Shown here: piece by piece, positions 21,747 through 32,253 of the stretch | Layout: every line of letters starts with the position of its first letter | Numbering within the stretch: the first letter of the stretch is position 1 | DNA from: Gracilaria domingensis | Lineage: Eukaryota; Rhodophyta; Florideophyceae; Gracilariales; Gracilariaceae | Length of the DNA stretch: 64,000 nucleotides | Direction: 5' to 3' | Assembly (NCBI GenBank): GCA_022539475.1 | Contig: VCMS01000119.1 | Location: forward strand, 89,445-153,444 | The notes under the pieces: model-generated | The model's database searches: none | What the model was told of the DNA's origin: nothing | The model's input: the letters and a program-made list of their open reading frames with translations, nothing else | Position numbers and translations under genes: made by a program

Positions 21747-22573
21747 TTTTCACCTCTTTCCCATGGATACTGCCTTCGTATTCCATTCTGTCCCGCCCTC
21801 CAGCTGATCGGTTCCAATGAACAAGGTGTCGGTTGCGTCGGGCGCGTCGTGTGCCTGGGACTCGTTGCTGACGGGCTCGGACGGAATGGCCTTGAGGAGG
21901 ACGCGGTCTGCCGGGAGGCGATCGTCGGTTTCCAGCAGCAGCACGTCTCCTACGCGAATGTACTGGGTGGCTATGCGGATGGCATTGGAAGTGTTGGAGC
22001 GCTCTCCGCGCAGCAGCATGGTGTACGGAAATTGGTTGAGACTGTGGTCGCGCTTGTAGCGCGCAATGTCGTCAAAAGCGTTCTTGGAAATGGAGAAGAG
22101 CAGAACAAAGATAACGGGCCAAAGTAGGTTCAGAAAAGCCGAAGCGCATGGCGGAGATGAACCGCGAGCACGCGAAGAGCAGGAAAACCAAGTTGTAGGA
22201 CATGCGGAACTGCTCGTAAAGAACGAGGGGGATGAAGGAGAGAAAGGTGTACTTGCAATTGCAAACGGCATTGTGCCGCTTCGTGTGCACCACGGTCGGC
22301 ACTTGCAGCACTCTCTGCCACGGAGGCCGCGCGCATGATGCCGTGCTCGATGGAGCACCTGCCCTGCGGCACGACGCGCGGTGCGAGAGTTGGCGTCAGC
22401 GCAGCTGGGTAAGACGGCCCCGACAGCAGCGTCATCACGCGCAGGTAGCTGCGCGCCCACGTCGGGCGCAGCAGGTGCCGCGCGAGGAACACGAGCGACG
22501 GCGACGCTGGCGGCGCGCCCGCGTGCGGCGCGTTCACAGACGGCATGAACAGCGGCAACTCATCCTGCTGCAT
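21747..22573 (-). pseudogene. P4-type ATPase (lipid flippase) N-terminal fragment, frameshifted
   Basis: Three phases give consecutive pieces of a P4-ATPase. KYTFLSFIPLVLYEQFRMSY (about 22190-22255) matches the first transmembrane segment; FVLLFSISKNAFDDIARYKRD (about 22045-22110) matches the second and the conserved connector; GDVLLLETDDRLPADRVLL (about 21880-21940) matches the actuator domain; TDQLEGGTEWN (about 21790) replaces the family's TDQLDGETDW. Intact family members move phospholipids across membranes. Only the N-terminal quarter is present: the DKTGT phosphorylation domain is missing, and the Glu of DGET needed for dephosphorylation is changed. Upstream (22320-22573) is GC-rich and could encode the N-terminal tail. 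Confidence 0.75.
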
Positions 22574-23109
22574 GGGGCCGATCGCCGCGGTTTGCGAGGG
22601 GCGGACAGCGGGTGGGGGACGTCGAAGATGGCAGACGGCTCAGCTGCGCGCGCTGATCTGCGCGAGTTTGCGGACGTGCGGCGCAGTGCCGCTGCAGTTG
22701 GCGTGGCAACAAGAAAAGTCTGCACCGGTCTGCGTGCCGCGGGGTTTTTTGACTCGAGCGCGTGGGTCGCACACTTCGCTGCCACGACTGCTGCCGCTGC
22801 TGGGTGTGGCTCGATTTGCTGTGCTGCGCTGTGCGATGTCGGTTGCGCCGCGGAACGCCACGGCGCAGTGCGACCTCTGCCGCCGCGAACGGCGGCGCCG
22901 CGTGCAGGATTCGCAGCGCGCCGCCGTTGGGGGGGCCCCGCGGAAGCACAGCCACCCCGACAGACGCGCGAATCATCGCCGCCAGCGCGCGTCAAATGGG
23001 GTCGGGGTGGCCCCAGAAACGCTCGCGCACATTTGTCATCCGCCTTCGAGCCCCACGCGCCAGAAGCAGCCCTGGGCAGTCGCGTTGCTGCTCCATGCTG
23101 CTGGAGATA

Positions 23110-23613
23110 GTACAAGGCACGCTGAAGTCGGCGGCTCGCTGCTCCTTCGCATCCGCGCTATCAGCGCGGCCGGGCGCCAAGACGATGCCGCTCGATGCGT
23201 CGCTGCAGGCCATGAGCTGGTACTCGAACGCGATCCGGGTTGAAACAGGGCACTTGAAGATGATGCGTACTGAAACTCCGAAGGCCTCGTTGCGATTAGG
23301 CAGGGCGAAGTGTTATAAAGAACTTGAGGATTATGACATGGCGCTGGAGGACTGCGAAGCAGCCGTTCAGATTGAGCCCGAAAGCATTGCTGGGCACAAA
23401 GGAAGTAGAAAAATGCCTGGCGGAGCTTGAACAAATCGAAAAGGTATTGGAATCATACAAGATGGTCCACAAGCTAGATCTCGCGGATGAAGTAAGAAAT
23501 GAAATTGAAGTGATCAAACGCATTCTCTCTGATCCTTTAGAGAACAGGAAAGCTGAAATAGCCAGGCTTGGAACTCTGCTAGGCGGTATGAAATTACCAG
23601 GAAAACCATCATG
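23110..23613 (+). pseudogene. TPR-repeat protein fragment, frameshifted
   Basis: One frame encodes a typical tetratricopeptide repeat pair: ASLRLGRAKCYKELEDYDMA followed by LEDCEAAVQIEP (about 23290-23380). The next 75 residues continue in another phase from about 23395 (TKEVEKCLAELEQIEKVLES...) as a charged helical C-terminus ending at a stop at 23611-23613. The join lies near 23390-23400 and could be an indel or a lost intron. TPR proteins are protein-binding scaffolds. It is divergently oriented to the P4-ATPase fragment about 540 bp away, with GC-rich DNA between. Confidence 0.6.
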
Positions 23614-25370
23614 ACGCTCAGAACAAACTTGATTAGACTCTAATGTTCCATTGCACAGTCGCGCCGCTTTTGCATTGTAGACTCGTTGCTTGGTGAATGC
23701 CGTGTTCTTTTACCATTGGGTGGAAACAATGAGTCTCAACGGAGGGTGTCAGGTTAACCGCTCTTATTCCGTCGGTACGGTATTGATGTCAGCAGATTAC
23801 ATTTTCTAGTGCCAGTATGCACGAAGGTATTGTAATGTTCCACAACTGTTTATAGCAGACTTTTATCTTGCCGACGAAACAACTTTTCATAACGAGCCTA
23901 TGCCATGCTGAGTTTAAAGAAAGCAATGTGTACGACGATGCGTCAAACAGATCTATTTTCGGCACCAGTTTACTACTCCGAATTCTTGATACAATTAAGC
24001 AGAGAGAGGAAAGAATCACTCGATGCCACACCAGAGGGGACCGCAACACATCGATCCGAGCCCCCTGTTGCGGCAGTGCTGACTTAAGCTTCTCACGGAA
24101 AATTCTTATATACATACATCTTTGGCCGGCGCTGCCGAACCAAACAGTCAATATTGAAAGTCGTTTGTTACTATGAAATCATCTGCGGCGAAGTCGTCTC
24201 CTTCTTTCTCTTTGAGAAAACTGTGAAGTTGCAGAGCTTCAATGGGTATGGTTGCCAACGATCCGACAACGTACATTATCTCTACGTTGCAGCCATTCTC
24301 CACTAAGCAGTTGCTGTATTACAGTTTCTGGGGTACGGCGAGAAAGCTTGAATCTTAGGTGTTTTCGAGCAGGAGCGTTTCTCTATCAACGCTCATTTCC
24401 TTCGTACTCATATGAACTTCTTCATTCATCTTCTCATGAAGAAGGAAATAATACGCTATAATGTCAATACGAGCACTGGGATTTCCTTTCTACGTCAGTC
24501 TATGGTATCAGGGTGCGAGGGGAATACTAGCTAGATAGCAGCGAACGCTGGGCGCACTGTCTGGGGTCAACTCTCTCTGTTTCGCGATCCGCTTCATTCC
24601 ACGGCCTTTCTTCAATGCGTCTCTTTCAATGTGTGCTTCTTTCAAAATTGCAAGGAAGGATTATGCCGTAAAAGGTCGGATCCATTGCAATCGCTCTGTC
24701 CAAAAGTAAAACCTGCGGCTTTGGTCTGCGTAGAGGTTCCTCAGAAATTCTTGATGCAGAAGGCAAGACACTGGACTGGATATAAGATTAAGGGCTAGAG
24801 GCCTCTCATTCCTTGCTATTCCGATGAGAACATGCTATCCCTATGAGCAAATTCCATCTCAATTCGGGATGGAACTGTTTTCATGGAAGACGATGTCGTA
24901 ACCTACTGCATGATTGCACTCACGAGAATCGAGAAAGGAGGCGGGCCTGGATGGACGTGTCGTCGTAAATCGTGACTAACAAAATCTCAAATACGAGTAG
25001 CAACTAATTCTGTCGGATGAAGCTCGGCCACAATTGTTTTTGTTCGCTGCTAACGAAACTGATTCTCTCCATGAACTTCATTCATTCACTCATTCATCTC
25101 GCTCTATCTGCGCAATACGCGCTATGTATTCCGTATATTACAAGTTCCCTCCCGCCGGAACACCTTCAAGACTAAACCCCGGCCTTGATGTTACAAAACC
25201 AACCGGCTGTGGGACAAAACTCTGCAGGCAACTTTATCAGCATCGTAGACAAGCTCGAGCTTGCTCTGGCGGCACAAAACCATACTGACGTATTCTGCCA
25301 AACCCAACAGTGAGCAGCCTGACAAAAATCAGATATCTGCATCTAGATGCGTTGCAGCCGCTACGAGCCG
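23614..25370. other. No gene seen
   Basis: About 1.75 kb with only short scattered frames on both strands. Base composition is mixed and no recognised repeat, RNA gene or protein family was seen. It is presumably non-coding cargo of the CACTA-containing insert. Confidence 0.5.
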
Positions 25371-25384
25371 CATACGAGTGCTGC

Positions 25385-25475
25385 ACACGAACGCCGCGAA
25401 CGCGCGCGCCGGGCAAGCGCGCCGTGCACGTGCACGCGCCGGGCACGCGCGCCGTGCACGTGCGAAGCGCAGCGG
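25385..25475. repeat. Short GC-rich tandem repeat
   Basis: About two and a half copies of a 31-bp unit containing CGGGCACGCGCGCCGTGCAC. It gives long Arg/Ala frames on several strands, which is why those frames are ignored as genes. Confidence 0.6.
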
Positions 25476-25879
25476 CCCACCCAAGGACCGCCGCCAGGTT
25501 GCCCTTAATGGGTGGCAGTAGCAGCTGCCATGCCTGAGGTTAGACGAAAGCGCAGCGCGTCCCCGCGCGCCGCATCTCGAACCGTCATCTGCAGCACGCC
25601 TCATCAACACATTCGCTCTTCTTGTCGCACACCTTACCTCTCCCCAACGGTCCCTTCTCGCCCACCATCACTCTACGGAGACTTTCGCTTGGTCATGGAT
25701 CTTCCGTCCAGCTCCGATCGCTATAGAAGACGTTATTAATAATCTGTCTTCTTCCAATCATCCTCCCGCCATGCAAAACATTCTCAACGCCAACCAAAAC
25801 TTACCATAAAAGCCGTTTCCGCGGGGTCCCGCTTCAAGCGGAAGTTCCAACAAGCAGTATAAAATGTGCCAAATGACAC

Positions 25880-27093
25880 ATCAATCGCCTGCGAGCATGG
25901 CCTCTTCAAGTCGACGTCCCGTTAGCAGCGCAGCGCGACTGCCGCAGCGCCGTCCCGTCTACCAGGGCAAACTGCATCCGCACCTGCCGCAGCGCCGCCG
26001 CCGCGTCTGGCAGTGGGTGGCAAAGGCATTGGCCTGCCGTGCAACACCACGAAGCGATCTGAGTGCGGCAATTGGCTTGCCGCGTACTCTACGAATCGCT
26101 GCAAGTTGTGCAGTTCACGTGGCGCGTTTGCGGACGGCGGCGATGCGGCGACGGCAACCAAGGCAGCGATGAGAGCACGATCGCGACCTTCAGCGGCGCG
26201 CACAGCAGATAAACGACGCTCTGATGCGTGCAGTGCGTGGGTTTGTCCAGTGTTGAGACAATGATTGCAGACGCCGCGGACGTTGGAGCGTGGGCCCGAA
26301 AAGTCCGCAGCAGCGCGAGCAGCGCAGCGCAGCTGGCGAAGTGCGTCATAATTTGCGCCTGTCGTCAAACGGCTAGCCGACATGTACATGACGCCAAGGT
26401 TTTTGATGAGACTGAGATCGTGGGAAAATTTTATGACTCGTTTGTATAGAATCAAAGCGTATTTCGTATCATAGACGACTTGTTTTTCTCTGAGTATGAT
26501 TGTTCTCAAAATTTCCATGCACTGTGCATCGTTAGAGAGCGATGGCTCGTTGCCAGATCTGGACAGTAAACCTCTGTAGTGCGGCACTCTCCTAGCCTGG
26601 GGATGTCGTGCCTGCTTGATGGATCGCTCAAACAACTGAAAACCCTTAGGATAATGAGTGTAACAAAGGGTTCATAGAGAAGAAGGTGCACGACAGCAAC
26701 CATGGCGTTGACATCCTGGAATTGCTTGATGACGCGCGTTCGTTTTGGGCAAGCTGCACGAGTACAACGTTGTGGGTGGGTGGCATGAGATAGGAAGTGA
26801 CAGAACAAGCGCCGACAACAAAAAGGACACATGCTGACGAGCACCGTGAGGCTGCCGCAAGCCGATGGTGCCGCGTGCACGACGCATGGCACAATTTAAG
26901 ATGACGTGGCGGACGGCAGCGAGAACGGCGTATTGTGGAAGAGAACGAAGTGCAGCGGAGCCGACAGGGTGCTACGCGGCGTTTACATGTCAAACGAATG
27001 CAGCGCTTTACTCGCTTCTTTACACCACCTATGTACTAGCGTTACTGTGCACATCTTAGTTGACAAAACGAAAAACTTCTATTCAACACCTAT
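25880..27093. other. GC-rich cargo with possible exon fragments; no recognised gene
   Basis: From about 25900 to 26350 the DNA is clearly GC-richer than its surroundings, like the block at 22300-23250 next to the P4-ATPase fragment. A minus-strand frame (26635-25922) reads plausibly as protein around FVEYAASQLPHSDRF, and another around 26720 (QFQDVNAMVAVVHLLLYEPF), but neither matches a family I know. They may be captured exons. No RNA gene was recognised. Confidence 0.35.
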
Positions 27094-27770
27094 TCACCAC
27101 CATCTCTGACCATTACTACCTTTTGACCAGCTAAATTCTGAGCACTTTTCCACCAGGGATTGGTCCTGTGCAGGTTGGATGGTAGGCACCGTGACTGCTT
27201 CGTTCTGTATGCTGTTGGACTGTTGAATGGCAGTCTGTGGTTGTGGTTCTTGAGTCTCATAGTTTGCCTGCTGTTCACGATTTGTTCGCTGTCTGGAGTT
27301 AAATGACTGTGTGTTCTGATTCGGAGCATTGACAGGCACAAACGAGTTTCTCGTGAGGCATTCCACGAGTGCTCTGGTTCGAGAAAGTGTCTGCGTCTTA
27401 CAAATACTCCTCTCTCCAGAAGAAACCTGATCCAAATGATTGTGGTAGACCTGGATATATGCGCAATTGTAACAGCACGGAATGAGGACGTGAATTCCAA
27501 CCATAGAATTTTTCCTTTCCAATCGGTTCTTTCGAATGTTTCCAACATCTCGCGAGCATAATGTTCGACCATGTTCTTATACTCGTTAACTTCTTCTTCT
27601 GTTGCATCGGGTGGAGGTGGTTTTGGGTCACCATATTCATTATACAGTGCGTTTTCAAATGTCTGAAAGGCGCTAGGAGTCAATCCAGTAACCGGTTCCA
27701 AATTAATGTTCAGAATTTCAAATCCATGTCCTTCTCCATTCGCGGATCCATTGCTCAGTGTCTGCGACAT
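27094..27770 (-). pseudogene. copia-A gag N-terminal part, frameshifted
   Basis: The gag starts about 45 bp inside the 5' LTR. The first frame gives MSQTLSNGSANGEGHGFE and an acidic-proline stretch DPKPPPPDATEEE; after a shift near 27490 the other frame gives a long Gln/Asn/Pro-rich tail to 27094. This would be the matrix-like front of the capsid protein. Coding similarity ends abruptly at about 27090, marking one side of the CACTA-containing insert. Confidence 0.6.
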
Positions 27771-27816
27771 TTCAGGTTCTCGTTGTCAAATTGCGGTCTA
27801 CCAAGACAGTTATAAC

Positions 27817-28279
27817 TGTCGAGAAAACCTGTAAAGATAAAGATAAAGAAGGATGTAAATATGTCAGTCAAGATAACTGTAGAGGTAACTTACCTCTTGG
27901 CGCACTACGGCTCCATCGGAGCTTTGTTACGTTGTAGACGGATGACGGCCTCCTCGACGCTGTTCGGTCAGGTTGAAGTGTAGTTCAATGTTGAGTAGTT
28001 GCTGATTGTAGTAGAAGATGATGGTCTAATTTAATCCGAGTTGCGGCCGTACAGGGCCTCTTATACTACTTCATTGTCTGCCCTCCCCTACATATACGTA
28101 TTGATTTCTAAGTATTAAGTTGAGCTTCACTCTCCAAATAAAGTAATGCACATATTACATGTGCATTCCGTCGGAATGCAAATAAATTCTCCAAGCAAAT
28201 GCAATTACTGCAAATGCAAAATATTACGTGTACTTGTTACGTACGTGTTTCTCACGTCTGCAAATGCAGATAATCTACA
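27817..28279 (-). repeat. copia-A 5' LTR
   Basis: 463 bp, differing from the 3' LTR (5523-5985) at about 20 positions. Just inside it in element orientation lies GTTATAACTGTCTTGGTAGACCGC; the TTGGTAGACC part could serve as primer binding site, but the offset from the LTR is unusual. Confidence 0.88.
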
Positions 28280-28312
28280 GAAGCGATGTCCGCAAAATTC
28301 GGAACGAAGTGT

Positions 28313-29095
28313 CTATACGTTACACATTCCTAAGAAGGATCGCAACTCTGTTTGAGTCCCTGAGTGCTTAGCCTCTTTCAAGGATTTGACCCGTACTTCA
28401 TCGACTGAAACATTTCCGGGACGGATGATGTGACCCAGATACTTAACTGATTCGGTGAAGAACTCGTACTTCTTGAGTTTCAGTGTGATTCCTGCATCAC
28501 GCAGTACTCTCATGAAATCCCGCACATGGGCCACGTGATCATCCAGATTGTTGGAAAAAACGACGATATCGTCCAGATACACCAAACATGTGGTCCACTT
28601 AAATCGTACCAACAGGAAATCAATCGCGCGCTGGAAAGTAGCGGGTATTAGTTAATCCAAAGGGCATTCTCTGGAAACGGTATAGGCTTTGATGGCAAAC
28701 GAACGCTGTCTTGTCCCGGTCTTCCACCCTGATGGGAACCTGCCAATATCCTCAGTTAGCATAGAGGTTGGTAAACACGTTTGTGCTCACCAGAGAGGGG
28801 ATATAATCGTCCATGCGGGGTATCGCAAATACATCTTTCACTATAGCCGCATTCAATTTTCGGTAATCGATACAGAATCTCAAAGATCCATCCAGTTTCG
28901 GAACTAACACCACAGGTGACGCCCAAGGGCATTGAGCGGCCTCAATAACGCCAGTCCTCAACATCTTCTCGACTTGAGATTTCTTTTCTTTCCGAGCTTT
29001 CGGTCCAGCCCGATAGGGGTGTTGCGCGATAGGCCTAGTATTCAGAAGCAGGTCGATACAGTGTTAAGTTACCCCAATCGTTCGTAGGCTGCTGT
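28313..29095 (-). pseudogene. gypsy-1 reverse transcriptase, broken
   Basis: Segments of a Ty3/gypsy RT recur in order: GVIEAAQCPWASPVVLVPK and FCIDYRKLNAA (about 28860-28950), then, after shifts between 28620 and 28760, CLVYLDDIVVFSNN (about 28555-28600) with an intact catalytic YLDD, and YLGHIIRPGNVSVDEV (about 28390-28440). It stops at the copia-A LTR just after ELRSFLG. Close similarity to the gypsy-2 RT is evident throughout. Confidence 0.8.
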
Positions 29096-29096
29096 C

Positions 29097-30089
29097 TCAC
29101 ATGGGGGTGAATTCACGCAACATCTCACGTAACTTCTGCCGATGAGATTCTGGTACGTGCTCCAGATCTAGTTTCATCAATTTCTCAACAGGATCTTTCA
29201 AATCACTGCCGGGCGGTACAGGGCTAACCTCCAAAGGTTTCGGATTGTTTTGACCCGAGTCCTTCTGGGTTTCATCCGTGTCCACGGCTTCACTAACTCG
29301 CGATTCATCTCTCTCCTCCCCATTCTTAGGGTCTGAAACTCCGAGAACCTTTGAGATAGGGATCTGCGTTGGGACGACCGCAGTCGGGTGTGGCAGCACT
29401 GTACCAATCACTTGGTTCTTTACCAGCTACTGAGTGGATTTTCCAAAGTGGGCGACCATAACCTTGAAGGGTTGATCTGGTTGAATCGTTACCACTACAT
29501 TCGCAAGAGCGATTTGGTGCTGTTCATATAAAGCCGGCAACGGTTGTACTGTGTGGAGGCCCCATTGTTTGGTAGTGACATCGACCCATACCTGGGACTC
29601 TAGTGGCAGCTGCACGGACTTCGAGACGTGTAGTTTGGTCGACACCATGCCATCGTTGGAGGCTTTCTGCGCGGCTGGTAGTGGCACGTGTTTCTGCGTT
29701 GCGGCTCGCAGCGGTTTCCGAACAATCGGCAGGACTGATGTGTCTTCCATTTCCACTTGGCGTTTCCACGGGCGGATAGCTTCCACGAAGCGATCGCAGA
29801 AATCACAACTCAGGATAATCGGGGCAGCCAATGACTCGCAGGCGACAAAGTCAAGTTGTCCTAAACAAGTTCCTAATCGTACAAAGAGTGTAAAGTAATC
29901 AGCCGTTTTTAACGGATTATTGTTCGTGTCGGGTAGGTTTAAAGCAGGGCCGAAACGAATGGTTTCCCCAAGAGCGGGCGGAATTAACTTCTTGTTGATC
30001 AAGTTAGGAGCAGCTCCTGTATCTAGAACAGCTAATTGCCTAACCATGCATTGGGTGGAAAGGCCAAGGTCTGCATACACCCCTAGCAA
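29097..30089 (-). pseudogene. gypsy-1 protease and pol linker, broken
   Basis: The aspartic protease active site VLDTGAAPNLI (about 30010-30040) is intact, followed by FVACESLAAPIILSCDFCDR (about 29800-29860). A basic linker leads to SQVWVDVTTKQWG (about 29570-29610), the position where gypsy-2 has an in-frame amber codon. A stop at 29427-29429 ends this frame and the acidic pol linker continues from 29411 to 29097. Confidence 0.75.
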
Positions 30090-30616
30090 AACCCGTTGTC
30101 ATTGAATCATCATGCGGCGGTAAATGAAATTGATGCCTTTCAATAAAATATAAGGAAACTTTCGAGGAATTTAATTTTTTCAAAAATTCGCACTCATGGA
30201 AATGTAAGTGAAACAAAAACTTACTTACTTTTCCATGACGTTGGTCATATTACCTTACTGTATCAGTCATCTTTTCTGCAATTGTACTGAAACCCCCCTT
30301 AGTTTTCCCTTAACGAGTTTTGCCTGGGCACCTTGTAATTTCTCTTGGCCTTTACCAGGATTCTATCGGGAGCACGGAAATTTAGGGACCGTACCCACGG
30401 GCGACGAAGAACACCCCATTGTTCTGAATCCACGTCTGTGGCAGCCATCTTCCTTTTCCGGATTCTAACAGCCGGGGAGTGAAGCAGAGGCGTCTCGGGC
30501 GTCTTCAACTTCAGCTCTGAGGACGGCCCTTGTACAGGTTCTGGGCTGCCGTGCGGGCGGCTTGACGAACATTTGATCCTCCACTCAAGTGGACAGCCAT
30601 CGCGTGCCTCGTGCCT

Positions 30617-31995
30617 TCATAGGACGTTCTCGGCACACGAGCTTGATTCTCTGGAGAGGGACTCGAATTGAGCGATAACTCTCAACCTTTGCTGTGCTGG
30701 GAGTGTACACTGCGTCGAGATGTGCCCAAATTGGTAACACTCGTAGCAGATAACTGAGGTTGATTGGTCCTGCGCACCTCTATCCACACGACCTTTCGGG
30801 GTGTTTTCCTTCCATCCTGAGCGACTGAATCTCATCCTACGACCTCCATAGGGAATAGGTGCTGCGAGAATCGGCTGTCCCTGTGCATAAAATGCAGGAT
30901 CAGTTTCCGATGAGGGAGCTGACGAGAACGGTAGTTTCGAAGTCCCCATTGAGTCGGGGTTGCTACCCACGAGGTTGATGTTATCATGATCCAAATTGGA
31001 GTCATTCCCATCATATTGGGAGGATGAATAGTCAGATCCATCTGCGAACAGCACCTTGCGGGGCTTGACCTCGAGAGACGCCGCGCTCGAAGCGTTTCCC
31101 CTTCGGCTTGGGCATATTGTACCAATTCAAGGTAGGTCACCTTTCTATTATCTTCCCGATATCGGGCTACGAGTGCCCGTATCTGAGGATCCAACCCATC
31201 TACGAACATGGAGCATCTCTCTCCAGACGGATGAAAATTACCACAGCGGTGGAAAGCCTTATTCAGGCGTGTTGAATAAGCGGTTTCCGTTTCTCCCGGA
31301 CGTTGTTTCGTATCCCTCAGGGCTGACGTAGCCTTTCGGATGGCGTGACCCGTATCGGCTTCTTGCACGAACCTTGCGAGGAAATCCAGAACCAGAATGG
31401 GGTCTTCCCCTGTAAACTCTCTCTTGTTTAGAGTGACGCCGAGTCTTCGGATAAAATCCCTAAACTTTCCAGTTCCTCTTGAGGTCCGAACTTCGGAGGT
31501 ATTATGAAGTCGATAATATCTATATGAAAGCAGCTTCCGATATAGCGGATTGGATGGCTTCATCTCCTTCAAGCCATGGTGCTTCTTTCCGTCCTTCCGA
31601 GTGGGGATAACCCTTTGAGAGGTAAAGCTAGCTTTAGACCGTGACTTTGACGAACGGGAACGCCGGCGGCGCGTGTCATCCGAGAAGTCGGAGGACAACG
31701 ACGATGACGAACTATCCGAACTACTTCCGGAGTCGGAGTCAGAAACATCCGAATAATTACGGGATTCCTTCATGGACTTGCGATGGCTCCTCTTACTGGA
31801 ACGATGAAGTGAACTTTCGGCATCCGAACGATTTCGCTCGGCGGCTTCTGTCTCCGCATCCATCCTAATGATGGCTTCGAGGGTATCCAAACGTGCATAG
31901 ATTCGATCGATATCGGTTCGGGTTTCCTCTCTAGCGAGGCGCCAGTCCTCTACATATGCCCTTGGGGAACCAAAGCACTCCATGAGGGAATTCAT
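30617..31995 (-). pseudogene. gypsy-1 gag, internally deleted and frameshifted
   Basis: From 31995: a coiled-coil-like start, an Arg/Ser/Asp-rich patch (31640-31800), HHGLKEMKPSNPLYRKLLSY (about 31500-31580), GEDPILVLDFLARFVQEAD (about 31350-31410), then directly ATSALRDTKQRPGETETAYS. Compared with gypsy-2 gag, about 50 residues between these two motifs are missing. A CX2CX4HX4C zinc knuckle, CYECYQFGHISTQC, lies in another phase at about 30710-30755. The order matches gypsy-2 gag. Confidence 0.78.
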
Positions 31996-32253
31996 CTCTT
32001 GTCTCAGGGTACGAACCTCTTCCTAAAGACAATCAAATATCCAAAGATGGCAAAATAATTGCTTCCTAAGTGACCCTGAGGGGTAGTAGTGCCGGTACCA
32101 GTCGTGGTTACTCTCCTGATGGAGTCGTAGACCTACGTAGGCAGCAAGCTACCATAGCCCGATCCTGAACAGGATTTGACTTGAGTGTCGACTCAGTTAT
32201 CCATTTACTTGGAGGCTCAAGGGTGAGATCACCCGAGCATATATACTACTACT
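31996..32253. other. Junction between gypsy-1 and gypsy-3
   Basis: This holds the presumed gypsy-1 5' leader and the start of gypsy-3, in opposite orientations. No LTR end (TGTGGTGCAAA expected on the plus strand) could be found, so the gypsy-1 5' LTR and the whole 5' two-thirds of gypsy-3 are missing. A rearrangement rather than simple insertion is likely. Confidence 0.4.

Larger units (their letters stand above)
15551..27093. mobile_element. CACTA (Tnp2) transposon and accompanying DNA inserted in copia-A gag; ends approximate
   Basis: About 11.5 kb separates the gag N-terminus (27094-27770) from the rest of copia-A gag (below 15550). The insert contains a Tnp2-family transposase on the minus strand, a divergently transcribed accessory ORF, and fragments resembling a P4-ATPase and a TPR protein. 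CACTA elements often carry host gene pieces. I could not find convincing CACTA...TAGTG ends or a 3-bp target duplication, so the boundaries are inferred only from loss of copia-A coding. More than one insertion event may be involved. Confidence 0.55.
5523..28279 (-). mobile_element. copia-A: Ty1/copia retrotransposon with nested insertions
   Basis: Two 463-bp direct repeats (5523-5985 and 27817-28279) flank gag, protease, integrase, RT and RNase H in copia order on the minus strand. The target duplication is AAAGC at 5518-5522 and GAAGC at 28280-28284, one mismatch. The interior is interrupted by copia-B (7346-12608) and by a CACTA-containing insert (about 15551-27093); without them the element would be about 6 kb. 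Roughly 20 differences between the LTRs (about 4-5% by eye) imply some age, consistent with its broken reading frames. Confidence 0.88.
3138..32030 (-). mobile_element. gypsy-1: Ty3/gypsy retrotransposon split in two by copia-A
   Basis: The element is minus-oriented. Its gag, protease and RT N-terminal part lie at about 28285-31995; the RNase H and integrase lie at 3377-5517. Only 3138-5522 and 28285-32030 belong to it. The sequences on either side of copia-A are consecutive when compared with the related gypsy-2: the right half ends just after the RT 'SFLG' region and the left half resumes in the following segment. It lacks the chromodomain and antisense gene found in gypsy-2, and its 5' LTR is not recognisable near 32 kb. 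Many stops, shifts and deletions mark it as the oldest layer of the nest. Confidence 0.8.

Noticed and set aside
22232-23243. Several long plus- and minus-strand frames of 130-290 codons
   Set aside because: GC-rich DNA lacks stop codons by chance; the products are Arg/Ala-rich. Only the P4-ATPase and TPR pieces have family motifs.
25261-25610. Arg/Ala-rich frames on both strands
   Set aside because: They arise from the short GC tandem repeat at 25385-25475.
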